Shown: positions 34,342 through 44,396 of the stretch, in pieces
Layout of the letters: each line of letters begins with the position of its first letter
Numbering within the stretch: position 1 is the stretch's first letter
DNA from: Halopiger xanaduensis SH-6
GTDB taxonomy: Archaea > Halobacteriota > Halobacteria > Halobacteriales > Natrialbaceae
Assembly: GCF_000217715.1 (NCBI RefSeq)
Contig: NC_015666.1
Location: 2,678,270-2,742,269 of the forward strand
Length of the DNA: 64,000 bases
Direction: 5' to 3'
Notes under the pieces: generated by a model
What the model was told of the DNA's origin: nothing
Database searches by the model: none
Seen by the model: the letters and a program-made list of their open reading frames with translations, nothing else
Translations under genes and position numbers: made by a program

Positions 34342-34858
34342 GACCAGTGATCGGTCCACGTTCGGCGACTTAGTTGTTAGCAATAAATGGTGTAATAAAT
34401 TGTAACACTCACGATTCCGTGGCGGTTACGAGCGTACTGCCGATCGAAACCTGCGCGATACCGTTTCGGTACCAGCCTCGGGGCCGCCGCCTCAAATTCC
34501 CAATCGGCTATTGCCGATCGCCGGTCGGCACCTGCCGGCAGATAATCGATATCCCGACGGGTCGTACCCGACGAAACGACAGTCCGGCGGACTCGAGTGG
34601 CGGGAGTACGACCGAGAGCGATGCGACTGACGGTGTCGACAGCGACCGATGCTGTGGTTGGGTTCTGAATCGGCGACTCGACGGTCCGGGAGACGCAATG
34701 GGTTACTGATGGCCGAGTCCGGAGTCACCGCTGGCGGTCGGCGGACAGAACCAACGGCCGTTGCTGCGCCGACGTCGCGTCGCTCGAACGGCAGCGACAA
34801 GATGAGGTATTCGTACTCGCGTTCGAGCGGTCAGTTGGTAGTCGTCGGTCGTCGGTCG
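34342..34858. promoter_or_regulatory. Upstream region of the sugar transport operon
   Basis: No gene is supported in these 517 bp. Near the operon, GTTAGCAATAAAT (34376-34388) and ATAAATTGTAAC (34395-34406) form an imperfect dyad around a minus-strand TATA-like caatttatt (34394-34402). This is a likely site for TrmB or another regulator. The left part before trmB has a short run of GTCGTCG units (about 34838-34866) and otherwise nothing I recognise. Confidence 0.45.
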
Positions 34859-35923
34859 TCAGTCGTCGATCACCGGCGGTTCGTGACGACCGATGTGGAT
34901 CTCGTGGGCTTCGACGTCCTCGAGCGCCGCGACGCGGCCGCCGACGGTGACGCGGTCGCCGTCCGCGGTCTCGAGCGTCAGCGCCGCGACCTCCTCGCTC
35001 ACCTCGAAGGAGATGTCGAGGATGCGCCCCCGCACGACCCGGGAGCCGCCGACTTCGACGTCGCGGCCCTCGATCGTCGCGTAGAAGTCGCCGCCCTCGT
35101 CGATGAGGTCCTTCACGCACCGGCGGATCGAGGCGTACTTGCGCGGGAATCCGCGGACCGAACCGTCTTCGCCGAGCGTGCGCTCGGCGGTCGTCCAGAG
35201 AACGGTCCCGAAGAAGCCCGAGACCAGAAAGCCGAGCGCCGACCGGTTGAAGATCACGCCGTACCGGTCCTGGTCGTCCCGCAGCGCGTCCTGGGTCGCG
35301 TACACCGAGTAGTTACCGTCGGCGACGGCGACGACCGGCGTCGTGATTCCCCGGCGCGCTCGAGCCGACGTCGCGACCGACTCGTAATCGAACTCCGCCG
35401 GATCGGGCGCTTCCGCGGCCGGCGTGACGATCAGGTCGACGCTGACGCCGGCCTGGACCGCCGCCTCGAGTTCCGCGCGGAACCGGGTCAACAGGTCCGG
35501 CGTCAGCGACAGCGAGAGTTCGTAGTCGGCTTCGGTGATGACCTCCTCGAGGTATCGCAGGATCGTCGAGCGCGATTTGACCAGCGACACCGCCTCCGTG
35601 TCGCGGGCGGGGGCGGTGTAGCGAGCCTCGAGCTCGTCGATCATCTGTTCCAAGGAGTTCTGGACGTCGTCGAACGCCTCCGCGGGATCGAGCGCGACGA
35701 CCTTCATCGGGCGCGATTCGCGGAGTTCGACCAGCCCGCGGTCGCTGAGACTGCGGACGGTGTCGTAGACGCGCGGCTGGGGTATTTCCGTTCGATCGGC
35801 GATCTCGCTGGCCGTGAGCTGGCCCTGCTCCAAGACCGTGAGATAGGCGTCGATTTCGTACTCGCCGAGGTTGAAGCGGTCCCCGACTCGCTCGACGGTC
35901 GAGCGTAACTCGTCTGGTGCCAT
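34859..35923 (-). CDS. trmB: TrmB-family sugar-sensing transcriptional regulator
   Basis: 354 aa. N-terminal winged HTH ([48 protein letters not shown], about 20-70), a linker helix, a middle sensor domain with [32 protein letters not shown], and the C-terminal beta domain typical of TrmB. These proteins bind sugars and control sugar transport and gluconeogenic genes. Located upstream of the sugar ABC operon on the same strand, so control of that operon is the inference. The frame stays open far upstream, but [20 protein letters not shown] is the normal start. Confidence 0.88.
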   Translation of the reverse strand: MAPDELRSTVERVGDRFNLGEYEIDAYLTVLEQGQLTASEIADRTEIPQPRVYDTVRSLSDRGLVELRESRPMKVVALDPAEAFDDVQNSLEQMIDELEARYTAPARDTEAVSLVKSRSTILRYLEEVITEADYELSLSLTPDLLTRFRAELEAAVQAGVSVDLIVTPAAEAPDPAEFDYESVATSARARRGITTPVVAVADGNYSVYATQDALRDDQDRYGVIFNRSALGFLVSGFFGTVLWTTAERTLGEDGSVRGFPRKYASIRRCVKDLIDEGGDFYATIEGRDVEVGGSRVVRGRILDISFEVSEEVAALTLETADGDRVTVGGRVAALEDVEAHEIHIGRHEPPVIDD

Positions 35924-35947
35924 ATCACTCGCAACGAATCCTACGAA

Positions 35948-35958
35948 TAAATTATTTA
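35948..35958. promoter_or_regulatory. trmB promoter palindrome
   Basis: TAAATTATTTA is a perfect 5-1-5 palindrome, 25-35 bp before the trmB ATG. It doubles as the TATA element and could be where a regulator blocks transcription of trmB. Confidence 0.35.
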
Positions 35959-36139
35959 TTATTGCTCGAGTAGCACCTATTTTCGAAATCGGGTAGTTCC
36001 GTGCGGACTGCCGTATCGAGTCGTCCGGGTGTGACCGACTCGGTTCGGCCGAATGCGCGGGTTGTGACGGCCGAACTGTCGGGGACGGAAATCGTGACCG
36101 TTCAGAACCCTTAACCAGCGCGGGCCTGAGTGTGTTGCC

Positions 36140-37309
36140 ATGCGCACGGTCGGCCAGTCCGACGGAAGCGATCCCCCCTCGAGTGACGGGAACGCCGCCG
36201 ACGAAACCGACCAGGCAAACGAGAGTATTACGGACGGAGCCGGACGGATGAACGAGAGCGAACCGGTCGAGGGCCTTCAAGAGTTCCTGCCGACGTGGGC
36301 CCCGGAACACACCGCACAGCTCATCCTCGCGCTCGTCGTGATCGTCATCGGGTGGTACCTCTCGAAGGTCGTCGTCCGACTCGCCGGCCGAACCGTTGCC
36401 CGTCGGATCCAGCGCCCCAGCGTCACGCGAACGGTCCTCCGCGGCGTGCGGGTGTCCGTGTTGCTCATCACGCTGGGGATCGCCGCCAGCATCCTCGGCG
36501 TCGGCAACACGCAGATCCTCCTCTCGGTGACCGTCGTCTCGGCCGTCATCGCCGTCGTCCTCGCGCCGCTGGTCGGGAGCCTGATCAACGGCTTCTTCGT
36601 CCTCGCCGACCGGCCCTACGAGATCGGCGACATGATCGAGGTCGCCGACGCGGAACACCGCGGATTCGTCGAGGACATCACGATCCGCTACACCAAGATC
36701 TTCACCCTTCAGAACACCTTTATCGTCATTCCGAACTCCGAAATCCAGCAGCGCGACGTCGTCAACTTCTCCGCGGAGGACGAGCGCACGCGCATCTCCC
36801 TGCAGTTCGAGATCACCTACGGGAGCGACCTCGAGGCGGCCCGACGGGGGGCCGAGCGGGCGGCACGGAGCGTCGACACCGTCATCTCGGGCGGACCCGA
36901 CATCCGGATCGGGAGCGCGCGGTACACCGCCGCGCCGATGTGCGCCATCAACGAGTACGGCGACAACGGGGTCCTCCTCGAACTGTTCTTCTGGATGAAA
37001 CACCCCTACAAGCAGATGGTCGTTCGGTCGGCCGTTCAGCAGGCGATCCGCGAGCGGTTCGCCGACCTCGACGTGGAGTTCGCCTACCCGCGGCGTCACC
37101 ACGTGTTCGACGAAACCAGCGGCGTCGCACGGATGTCAGTCGATGGGCGGCGGCCCGAACGGCGACCGACGGACGGCGACCGGGCGTCCGCCGCCGAGTC
37201 GGCCCCCGACACCGAACCGACCACCGACGCCGAGTCGGACCGCGATCGAACGGATGCTCGCGACGCATCGGAACCGCGACGGGACGAACCGGCTGATCGA
37301 AGCGAGTAG
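36140..37309 (+). CDS. MscS-family mechanosensitive channel
   Basis: 389 aa. Hydrophilic acidic N-terminus (about 1-50), three transmembrane helices ([54 protein letters not shown], the last as the pore helix TM3), then the MscS beta domain ([40 protein letters not shown]) and a C-terminal cage. The tail after about 330 is a long acidic/Arg linker. Opens under membrane tension in osmotic downshock. Start ATG fits a TATA-like ccttaacc at about 36107. Confidence 0.9.
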   Translation: MRTVGQSDGSDPPSSDGNAADETDQANESITDGAGRMNESEPVEGLQEFLPTWAPEHTAQLILALVVIVIGWYLSKVVVRLAGRTVARRIQRPSVTRTVLRGVRVSVLLITLGIAASILGVGNTQILLSVTVVSAVIAVVLAPLVGSLINGFFVLADRPYEIGDMIEVADAEHRGFVEDITIRYTKIFTLQNTFIVIPNSEIQQRDVVNFSAEDERTRISLQFEITYGSDLEAARRGAERAARSVDTVISGGPDIRIGSARYTAAPMCAINEYGDNGVLLELFFWMKHPYKQMVVRSAVQQAIRERFADLDVEFAYPRRHHVFDETSGVARMSVDGRRPERRPTDGDRASAAESAPDTEPTTDAESDRDRTDARDASEPRRDEPADRSE

Positions 37310-37393
37310 GTGGCGCCGTTCACCGCGTTGGCGGCCTCAATACCCTGAAACTCGCGGGTGGCTTTATCCGATCGCTGCTCGAACGTCCGCTCG

Positions 37394-37831
37394 ATGTACG
37401 ACGACATTCTCATCCCGACGGACGGCAGCGAGACCGTCGACGAGACGCTAGCCCACGGACTGCCGATCGCGACCGACAACGACGCGACGGTCCACGCGCT
37501 GTACGTCGTCGACAGCCGCATCACCGCCGCAGCCGGCGAGAGCGACGCGGACCTCGAGCCCTCGCTCGAGGCCGAAGGTGAGGAGGCCGTCGCCGAGGTC
37601 CAGGAGCGCGCAGCGGACGCGGGGCTCGAGACCGCCGGCGAGGTCGCGCAGGGCACGCCGGCGAAGACGATCCTCGAGTACGCCGACGAGCGCGGGATCG
37701 ATCTCATCGTCATCGGGACGCGAGGCATGAGTCCGCGGGAGAAGGTCACGTCGCTGGGGAGCGTCTCGGAGCGCGTCGTCGACAACGCCTCGATTCCGGT
37801 CTTCGTCGTGCGGAACGCGGGCGACGACTAA
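37394..37831 (+). CDS. Universal stress protein (UspA family)
   Basis: 145 aa. YDDILIPTDGSETVDETL starts the first strand, and LIVIGTRGMSPREKVTSLGSVSERVVDNASIPVFVVR is the ATP-binding end with the G-x2-G-x9-G-S/T motif. It binds ATP in many archaea. The upstream in-frame stretch adds non-conserved residues, so ATG 37394 is used. Tail-to-tail with the second Usp gene, 21 bp apart. Confidence 0.92.
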   Translation: MYDDILIPTDGSETVDETLAHGLPIATDNDATVHALYVVDSRITAAAGESDADLEPSLEAEGEEAVAEVQERAADAGLETAGEVAQGTPAKTILEYADERGIDLIVIGTRGMSPREKVTSLGSVSERVVDNASIPVFVVRNAGDD

Positions 37832-37852
37832 CTGCGCGACAGTGTAAGAGAC

Positions 37853-38263
37853 TCAGGCGCGCGCGCTTTCGACCGTAATCACTTCGCAGTCGAGGTGGTT
37901 TCGCAGGTAGCGGTCGATGTCGGGATTGTCGGTAAACCGGCGGAAGATCCGCCGCAGCCGGCTCGCCTGCTGGCTGCCGATGACGACGACGTCCGCCTCC
38001 TCGGCAGCCACCTCGTCGAGAATGCTCTCCTCGACCAGAAAGCCCGTCCGGACGACGTACCGCGCGTTCTCGAGCGGGCCGAACGCCCGCTCGACGGCCT
38101 CTTTCAGGTCGATTCGCGTCACTTTCTTCCCGTTCTGGTAGAGATCGACGTGCAGGACGGTCAACGCCGCGTCCCGCTCGCGAGCGACCTCGACGGCCCG
38201 CTCGAGCGTTCGTCGCGAGTGCTTTGTCAACGGGTAGCGAACGGGAACAACGACCAGCGCCAT
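37853..38263 (-). CDS. Universal stress protein-like, divergent type
   Basis: 136 aa. LVVVPVRYPLTKHSRRTLERAVEVARERDAALTVLHVD is a UspA strand-helix-strand start. The C-terminal end VVVIGSQQASRLRRIFRRFTDNPDIDRYLRNHLDCEVITVE lacks the glycine-rich ATP loop of the neighbour, so it belongs to the non-ATP-binding group. Convergent with the other Usp gene. Confidence 0.85.
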   Translation of the reverse strand: MALVVVPVRYPLTKHSRRTLERAVEVARERDAALTVLHVDLYQNGKKVTRIDLKEAVERAFGPLENARYVVRTGFLVEESILDEVAAEEADVVVIGSQQASRLRRIFRRFTDNPDIDRYLRNHLDCEVITVESARA

Positions 38264-38432
38264 TATCGGATCGACGATTCCCGTGCGGGTAAAGGTTTCA
38301 GTTAGCGATGCCGGGCGTGAGTAACGGACTCATACCGCATCGTTCGATCCGCGTTCTGCGGATCTGACCGTCCGACGGACTCCGCGAGGACGGACGGACA
38401 GTCATTTATCCAGTGCGCGAGAAGGTGTCAGT

Positions 38433-38672
38433 ATGCAACGGACCGCAACGGACGACGGAGAGACCGTCTACGTGTCCGAAACCGACGGCGACAGGGGATC
38501 GAAGGGACCGTTCCTCGTCGCCTACGAGACCCGGGACGCGGACCGCCGGTACGGCTGGTTCTGTGCGAACTGCGAGAGTTTCGACAACGCCATGGACTCC
38601 ATGGGCCGCATCAAGTGCAACCGGTGTGGCAACTTCCGCAAACCGACCGAGTGGGACGCCGCCCACGAGTAA
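38433..38672 (+). CDS. Small zinc-binding protein (DUF5816-like)
   Basis: 79 aa. Two CxxC pairs: FCANCESFDNAMDSMGRIKCNRCGN. A haloarchaea-wide family that I recall as DUF5816; conserved sequence FDNAMDSMGRI lies between the two pairs. catttatcc at about 38403 gives a TATA element about 28 bp before the start. Function unknown, possibly a nucleic-acid or metal sensor. Confidence 0.82.
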   Translation: MQRTATDDGETVYVSETDGDRGSKGPFLVAYETRDADRRYGWFCANCESFDNAMDSMGRIKCNRCGNFRKPTEWDAAHE

Positions 38673-38870
38673 CCCGATCGCTCGTCCTCGGCCGCTATCG
38701 TCGTCTGCCGACGCTCGTTTCGAGGTAATTCGCAATTATCGAACGACGTTCGACTTTTCTCGCCGATCGTACGTCCTTCGCGGCTGAACGGTCGGGAACG
38801 CCGAACCGGTCTCGCGAAACTGCACCCAATACCAACGTTTATAGTGGAGGCCCGCATATCAACGTAGTGA

Positions 38871-39194
38871 ATGGGACCTGTTAACATGCAACTCGTCGAG
38901 CAGGCCAGGTCGATCTTCGCCGACCTCGGCTACACCGTCGAGGGCAACGGCCCCGAGTTCCGCGCCGAACGAGCATGGAAAGTCGTCCACGTCAACACCG
39001 TCCTCGAGACCGACGAGCTGCCGTCGTCGGCATCCGGACAGTTCCACTGTTTCGTCGCCGAACCCGACGACGCAGACGATCTCGAGGAGCGGCTCACGAG
39101 CGCCGAGCCGAACTACGAGTGGGCGATTATCGTCGTCGACGGGGAGGACTATCAGGTCGAACGCGCACCGCCGGGCCCGCGGGTCTCGGCGTAA
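38871..39194 (+). CDS. Conserved small haloarchaeal protein (DUF7116-like)
   Basis: 107 aa: NMQLVEQARSIFADLGYTVEGNGPEFRAERAWKVVHVNTV and a C-terminal WAIIVVDGEDYQVERAPP. The fold appears alpha/beta without cysteine pairs or membrane segments. Found widely in haloarchaea with no known role. TATA tttata at 38838-38843 fits the ATG at 38871; a second ATG at 38886 is possible. Convergent with the aminotransferase gene. Confidence 0.75.
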   Translation: MGPVNMQLVEQARSIFADLGYTVEGNGPEFRAERAWKVVHVNTVLETDELPSSASGQFHCFVAEPDDADDLEERLTSAEPNYEWAIIVVDGEDYQVERAPPGPRVSA

Positions 39195-39242
39195 AATAGC
39201 GCTCGGTCGCAGTCGAAACTTCGACTTTCAGTTTTCGGGTCG

Positions 39243-40454
39243 CTACTCGCCCAGCGCCCGCCGCGTCGCCGTCACGCCGGCGCCCGGATCGACGTCCGCG
39301 CCCATCGACTCGAGCACGTCGCCCAGCGCCGTCACGACGTAGATCACGTTTGCCGGCCGCGCGGAGTGACCCATGCAGCCGATGCGGAAGATCTCGCCCT
39401 CCAGATCGCCCAGGCCGCTGGCGATCTCGAGGTCGTACTCCTCGATGAGCCGGTCGCAAACCGCGCCGTCGTCGACGCCGTCGGGAACGCGGACGGCGTT
39501 TAAGCTCGGCAGCCAGTACTCGTCGGGCGCGTTCATCTCGAGGCCCATCGCCTCGACGCCGGCCTTCAGCGCGCCGGCCATTCGCTCGTGGCGGTCCCAC
39601 CGCTGTTCGATTCCCTCTTCGGCCACGAGACGGAGGGCTTCGCGGATGGCGTAGACGTTCGTGATCGGCGCGGTGTGGTGGTAGGATCGCTCGTCGCCCC
39701 AGTACCCCTCGAGCAGGGAGAGATCGAGGTACCACGACCGGGGATCCTCCTCGCGCGAGAGGACCTTGTCCATGGCCTCGTCGGAGAGCGTGAGAGGGCT
39801 CGCGCCCGGCGGACAGGAGAGACACTTCTGCGGGCCCGAGTAAGCGACGTCGATATCCCACTCGTCGACGCGCAGCTCGACGCCGCCCAGCGAGGTGACG
39901 GTGTCGGCGATCACCAGCGCGTCGTGGTCGTGGGCCGCGGCGGTCAGTTCGGACACGTCGGGCTGGAGCACGCCGGTGCTCGTCTCCGCGTGGACGAACC
40001 CGAAGACGTCGGGGTCGTGCTCCGCCAGCGCGTCGGAGACCGCAGCGGGCTCGAGCGGTTCGCCCCACGGCGCGTCGACCTCGACGACCTCGCCGCCGGC
40101 GCGGCGGGCCATCGAGGCCATTCGGCCGCCGAAGTAGCCGTTCGTCGGGACCAGCATCGTGTCGCCGGGTTCGACGACGTTGCCGATCGCGGCCTCCATC
40201 GCCGCGGAGCCGGTCCCAGAGACCGGGATGGTCCACCGGTTGTCGGTCCGGAAGGTGTAGCGCAGCAGCTCCTGGACCTCGTCCATGATCTCGATGAACG
40301 ACGGATCGAGGTGGCCCACGAGCGGCGTGCTCATCGCCCGCAGCACGCGCGGGTTCACGTCGCTCGGACCGGGCCCCATCAGGGTTCGGTCCGGCGGTGT
40401 GAGTTCGTCGACGGATGGCGCACGAGCCGTTTCGTTCGACGCGTCTTGAGCCAT
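39243..40454 (-). CDS. Class V aminotransferase, alanine-glyoxylate type
   Basis: 403 aa. [19 protein letters not shown] is the usual AGXT/SPT start, [16 protein letters not shown] the PLP-phosphate loop, [12 protein letters not shown] gives the PLP Asp, and SGPQKCL (K210) gives the Schiff-base lysine. C-terminal [16 protein letters not shown] carries the conserved Arg for the substrate carboxylate. Enzymes of this subfamily are alanine-glyoxylate or serine-glyoxylate/pyruvate transaminases. ATG 40454 is used; frames further upstream are not family-like. Confidence 0.9.
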   Translation of the reverse strand: MAQDASNETARAPSVDELTPPDRTLMGPGPSDVNPRVLRAMSTPLVGHLDPSFIEIMDEVQELLRYTFRTDNRWTIPVSGTGSAAMEAAIGNVVEPGDTMLVPTNGYFGGRMASMARRAGGEVVEVDAPWGEPLEPAAVSDALAEHDPDVFGFVHAETSTGVLQPDVSELTAAAHDHDALVIADTVTSLGGVELRVDEWDIDVAYSGPQKCLSCPPGASPLTLSDEAMDKVLSREEDPRSWYLDLSLLEGYWGDERSYHHTAPITNVYAIREALRLVAEEGIEQRWDRHERMAGALKAGVEAMGLEMNAPDEYWLPSLNAVRVPDGVDDGAVCDRLIEEYDLEIASGLGDLEGEIFRIGCMGHSARPANVIYVVTALGDVLESMGADVDPGAGVTATRRALGE

Positions 40455-40618
40455 GGGCGTGTGATCGATAGCCACTCGCAAAGATGTACCGACAACGGCG
40501 AACGAGCGGGGCCGCCTCGGAGCGCCGCTGCGTCGCCGTCGGACGCCGCCGGAGACCGAGAGCGGGCGCGGCCCCCGGGCGAGTCGCTTAAGCCGACCCA
40601 TCACGTACACGATACGTC

Positions 40619-41617
40619 GTGTTCCTCGGTCACGCCCTATTCGCGTTCGCCGTCGCGGCGCTCGTCGCCGAGCGGCGGGGCTGGGACGGACGCCGAGCCC
40701 TACTCGTCGGCGCCGTCGCCGGCGCGTTCGCCGCGATTCCGGACATCGACGTCGCGTACGCGCTCGTCGGCCTCGCGGACTGGCGCCTCGTCGGCGGCTC
40801 GCTCGGCGCGCCGGCGGCCTTCTGGGATGCCAGTCGGGCCGTCCATCGGTCGGCCACCCACTCGCTTCTCGTCGGCGCCGTCGCGGCACCGGCGTTCGCC
40901 CTATTCGTCGTCCGCGACTCGAGTCGCGCTCGGCTCGTCCGCCTCGCTGGGAGCGCCATCCTCGTCGGTCTCGTCGCGCTCGCACTCGTCGTCGACGGCT
41001 CGGTATCCGCGTTCGTCATGGCGCTGTTCGCCGCGAGCGGCGTCTTCGTCGCTGCGGTCGCCGCTCGAGGGACGTCGCTCTCGCCGTCTGCGGTCGCGCT
41101 GGCCGCGCTCTGGGGACTCTGGTCCCACCCCTGGGGCGACCTCGTGACCGGCTCACCCCCCGAGTGGCTCTACCCGCTCGAGTCGCCGGTCCTCGCGACT
41201 CGAGTCGTGTTGCACCCGGATCCGACGCTGCACCTGCTCTGTGCGTTCGCCATCGAACTCGCCGCCGTCTGGCTCGCGCTCGTGACGGTCTGTCGACTCA
41301 CCGATCGCTCCCTGCTCGCGCTCGTCGATCGTCGAGCGGGCGCCGGCGTCGCGTACGGCCTCGTCGCGCTCGCGGCGACCCCGCCGACGCTCGCCGTCTC
41401 GTACCACTTCGTCTTCTCCATCCTGGTTGTCGGTGCCCTCTGTGGAGCCAGTTGCGGCGTCCCGTCGGCGACGACCCTGCGAGCCGATGGCGGCCGCTCC
41501 GTGCCGGTTCCCGGAGCCGTCCCGCTGCTCGAGCGTGCACTGACGGCCGTCGGGGCCGTCACGGTCGCGCTCCTCGCATACGCGACAGTTTACGTCGCGT
41601 TCGTCGCGCCGTTTTGA
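40619..41617 (+). CDS. YdjM/DUF457-type membrane metal-dependent hydrolase
   Basis: 332 aa with about seven to nine transmembrane segments. Conserved metal-ligand positions of the family are visible: LGHALFAFAVA, AAIPDIDVAY (Asp), HRSATHSLLVGA (His), and WSHPWGDLVTGSPPEWLYPL. Start is a GTG. The bacterial relative YdjM is linked to the SOS response; the archaeal role is unknown. First of three membrane proteins on the plus strand, though the gap to the next is 78 bp. Confidence 0.82.
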   Translation: MFLGHALFAFAVAALVAERRGWDGRRALLVGAVAGAFAAIPDIDVAYALVGLADWRLVGGSLGAPAAFWDASRAVHRSATHSLLVGAVAAPAFALFVVRDSSRARLVRLAGSAILVGLVALALVVDGSVSAFVMALFAASGVFVAAVAARGTSLSPSAVALAALWGLWSHPWGDLVTGSPPEWLYPLESPVLATRVVLHPDPTLHLLCAFAIELAAVWLALVTVCRLTDRSLLALVDRRAGAGVAYGLVALAATPPTLAVSYHFVFSILVVGALCGASCGVPSATTLRADGGRSVPVPGAVPLLERALTAVGAVTVALLAYATVYVAFVAPF

Positions 41618-41695
41618 AACGCCGGCGACACGAATGCGCCGATTCCTCGTCCGTCGGGGACATTCCTTTTGTACGATCACTCGTATCGACTGAAC

Positions 41696-42367
41696 GTGAC
41701 CGAATCTACGCTCGAGGGACTGATCGCTGACGGCCGGACGAACGCGGCGCTGGCCTGGGTGCTCGTCGCCGCGATCGCGGCCGTCGGCGTCGGTGAACTG
41801 CTAACTGGCGGGCTGCTCTGGGCGACGTTCGCGGCGGTGCTCGTGGCCCTGGCGCTGCTCCCGCCGATCGCCTTTCGATCGACGACGGCCATGCTCCCCT
41901 GGGAGGTGCTGCTGTTGGCTGCGCTTCCCGTGCTCGGGATGGCCCTCGGCGCCGATCGCTTGACGGGTCACTTCGCGGCGTACCTCTCGGTCGCCGCGGT
42001 CGCGCTCGTCCTCGCGGTCGAACTGCAGTCGTTTACGTCGGTGCAGATGACGCCCAGTTTCGCGGTCATCTTCGTCGTCGTCGCGACGATGGCCGCAGCC
42101 GGGCTGTGGGCGCTGCTCCGCTGGAGCGCCGCGCAGACGCTCGGTATCCCCTTTACCGAGGATCACGACGCGGTGATGTGGGAGTTCGTCTACTCCGCGA
42201 TCGCCGGGCTCGGTGCGGGTGTCGTCTTCGAACTGTACTTCCGGCGCCTCGCGGATCCGGAGGTTCGGCTTCCGGCCGACGTCGCGCCGGCGGCGATAGA
42301 CGGGCCAACCGCGCTCGACCACGATCCCGAACCCGATCGAACGTCATCCGAGGTGGACGATGCGTAA
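41696..42367 (+). CDS. Conserved membrane protein, unknown function
   Basis: About 223 aa with five or six transmembrane helices and a cytoplasmic acidic tail ([22 protein letters not shown]). No catalytic motif. The GTG at 41696 sits about 30 bp after ttttgtac (41667-41674) and so fits leaderless expression; a TTG at 41669 is the other possibility. It overlaps the next gene by 8 bp. Confidence 0.75.
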   Translation: MTESTLEGLIADGRTNAALAWVLVAAIAAVGVGELLTGGLLWATFAAVLVALALLPPIAFRSTTAMLPWEVLLLAALPVLGMALGADRLTGHFAAYLSVAAVALVLAVELQSFTSVQMTPSFAVIFVVVATMAAAGLWALLRWSAAQTLGIPFTEDHDAVMWEFVYSAIAGLGAGVVFELYFRRLADPEVRLPADVAPAAIDGPTALDHDPEPDRTSSEVDDA

Positions 42368-43019
42368 CGGGACCGCCTGGCTGCGCTCCCCGGAGCGGCA
42401 GCGCCGGCTCACCTACCTCCTCGAGATCGGCCTGATCGGCATGCTGTTCGTCGGGGTCGAGCGCGGCAACGTCGGCATCCTCGTCAACACCGGCGTCGCG
42501 CTGGCGGTCACCCAGCTCCCGCCGCTGCTCGAGCGCGACTACGAGATCCCGATGGACCCGCGGCTCACGCTGTGGATCACGACCGCCGTCTTCCTCCACG
42601 CATTCGGCACCGTCGGCCTGCCCGGCGCGACCGCCACGCTGTACAGCCAGGTCTGGTGGTGGGACCACATGACCCACGCGCTGTCGGCGTCGGTGGTCGC
42701 CGGCGCGGGGTACGCGACCGTCCGCGCGCTCGACGAACACGCCGACGGCATTCACTTCCCCCGAAAATTCGTGGCGGTGTTCATCCTCCTGTTCGTTCTC
42801 GCCTTCGGCGTCCTCTGGGAAATCCTCGAGTTCGCCATCGCGCTGTCGGCCGACGCGTTCGGGGTCAAGGCCGTACTCACCCAGTACGGCCTCGGCGACA
42901 CGATGCTCGATTTCGTCTTCAACTCGATCGGCGCGCTCGTCGTCGCTACGTGGGGCGGAGCCTACCTCGGGGACGTCTCCGGCGCGATCGGCGAGCGACT
43001 CGAGTCCCGCGGCGAGTGA
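42360..43019 (+). CDS. DUF2238-type membrane protein
   Basis: 219 aa with six transmembrane helices. [37 protein letters not shown] and [20 protein letters not shown] give conserved W/D/H and E residues in membrane segments, as in the DUF2238 family. No function known. Overlaps the upstream membrane protein, so the two are coupled and may work together. Confidence 0.78.
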   Translation: MRNGTAWLRSPERQRRLTYLLEIGLIGMLFVGVERGNVGILVNTGVALAVTQLPPLLERDYEIPMDPRLTLWITTAVFLHAFGTVGLPGATATLYSQVWWWDHMTHALSASVVAGAGYATVRALDEHADGIHFPRKFVAVFILLFVLAFGVLWEILEFAIALSADAFGVKAVLTQYGLGDTMLDFVFNSIGALVVATWGGAYLGDVSGAIGERLESRGE

Positions 43020-43080
43020 GGTTCACCCCGCGAAATCGACGCCCAGTTTTACGTCGCCGCACGGTGTAGAACGGCGAGCC

Positions 43081-43281
43081 ATGGTCTTCAAGAAGATCAC
43101 GCTCATCGGCACCAGCCCCGAGAGCTTCGACGCAGCGGCCGACGACGCCATCGACAGGGCGGAAGATACCCTCCAGAACATCCAGTGGGTCGAGGTCGAC
43201 GAACTCGGCGTCGAACTCGCGACCGCCGAGGACCGCGAGTACCAGGCCGAAGTCACTGTCGCCTTCGAACTCGAGGAGTAA
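43081..43281 (+). CDS. Dodecin
   Basis: 66-aa flavin-storage protein that assembles into a hollow dodecamer. [27 protein letters not shown] is the standard start. Trp36 and Gln55, which stack and hold two flavins in the halobacterial dodecin, are both present at the same positions. Expression from acgtcgcc-rich leaderless DNA; TATA-like ttttacg at about 43047. Confidence 0.96.
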   Translation: MVFKKITLIGTSPESFDAAADDAIDRAEDTLQNIQWVEVDELGVELATAEDREYQAEVTVAFELEE

Positions 43282-43544
43282 GTCGGGACTCGCCGCGGCG
43301 CGCAGTCCGTTTACCGTGCGCGTTCGCGTTTTCACCCGTTTCGCACGGTTTGGTTCAACTGACCAGCTCTCGACACCGGCGCCTTCGGACCGCTCGAGGC
43401 GGATCGACGACTCGACGGACCTCAACGACTCGACGATACAAACGCGACACGGGTGCTGCTTGACAGCTGAATTCCTCTCCGAATCAAACCGCGACGAGAA
43501 AAGCCCGATTCCCGGCCGACTGACGGATCGACTGCTGTCGTCCG

Positions 43545-43925
43545 TTACGTCCGGAACGATTCGCCGCACCCGCACTCGCTGACGACGTTCGGGTTCTCGA
43601 CGTGGAACCCTTCGGCCTGCAGGCCGCTCTCGTAATCGAGGACGCTGCCCTCGATGTACTTCAGGCTCGCCGGATCGACGAAGACGCGCAGATCGTGGTG
43701 CTCGTAGATGGTGTCGTCCTCGTCGGGCGAGTCGTCGAACCGCATCCCGTAGGAGAGGCCGGCGCAGCCCCCCTGCTGGACGAAAAGCCGGAGTCCCGCC
43801 TCGTCCGCGTCGAGCCCCTCACCGTCGAGCAGCGAGAGGGCCTGCTCGGCCGCGTCCTCGGTGACCTCGATCTCGGGCTGGGTCTCCGCATCCGGCTGCC
43901 CGCCTTCCGCGCTGTCCGTGCTCAT
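43545..43925 (-). CDS. HesB/IscA-family iron-sulfur assembly protein
   Basis: 126 aa. The three conserved cysteines of A-type carriers are C54 (QQGGCAGLSY) and the C118-G-C120 pair (ECGCGESF). A-type carriers pass Fe-S clusters to client proteins. A hydrophilic acidic N-terminal extension of about 20 residues is added. GC-rich, no partners nearby. Confidence 0.92.
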   Translation of the reverse strand: MSTDSAEGGQPDAETQPEIEVTEDAAEQALSLLDGEGLDADEAGLRLFVQQGGCAGLSYGMRFDDSPDEDDTIYEHHDLRVFVDPASLKYIEGSVLDYESGLQAEGFHVENPNVVSECGCGESFRT

Positions 43926-44062
43926 ACTCCACCCTTTCGTCGCGACGATGTTAACAGTGACGCCACACGAGCGACGAGACGTAACGATCGGTGGCTAGCG
44001 CCGCCGGTTACCAGTCGCTCACCGTTCGACGTTCGGTTTCCAGTACCGCCGCATCGAGATCA

Positions 44063-44284
44063 TTACGCGCTCGACCCGGACCGCCGTTTGACCGACCGGT
44101 AGTACGACCCGAACAACCGCTCGTCGTTCGCCGACAGCGAAATGTCGTTCTCCGCGAGCAGTTCGACCATCCGCTCTAAGTCGCACTCGTACCACATCGA
44201 AAGCAGACGGACGTTCCGCTGGGCGTAATCGTAGTTTCGCTCGAGGACCCGCGCATCGGTCGGGTCGACGGTACGCGGTTGCAT
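44063..44284 (-). CDS. Small conserved protein, unknown function
   Basis: 73 aa: VDPTDARVLERNYDYAQRNVRLLSMWYECDLERMVELLAENDISLSAND. Predicted all-helical with a DERMVELLAENDI helix. No cysteine pairs. Haloarchaeal proteins of this kind exist without assigned role. It lies between the IscA gene and the transducer on the same strand. Confidence 0.6.
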   Translation of the reverse strand: MQPRTVDPTDARVLERNYDYAQRNVRLLSMWYECDLERMVELLAENDISLSANDERLFGSYYRSVKRRSGSSA

Positions 44285-44396
44285 CTCGGTTAGAGTTTCG
44301 GCTCTACCGCCGTAAAACCAGTTCGTCCCTTCCGAGAATTATCCGTTTGCTAACCGTTCCATTTCCGACTGTTCGACCGGTTTCGGTACGCTTGCG

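Noticed and set aside
34838-34866. GTCGTCG tandem units as a functional repeat
   Set aside because: Only a few units and part of the trmB stop region; common low-complexity in GC-rich DNA.
34649-35908. Large plus-strand frame opposite trmB
   Set aside because: Antisense shadow of trmB, rich in Arg and Asp without a domain.
39127-40236. Arg-rich frame opposite to and within the aminotransferase region
   Set aside because: Out-of-frame reading of the class V aminotransferase gene.
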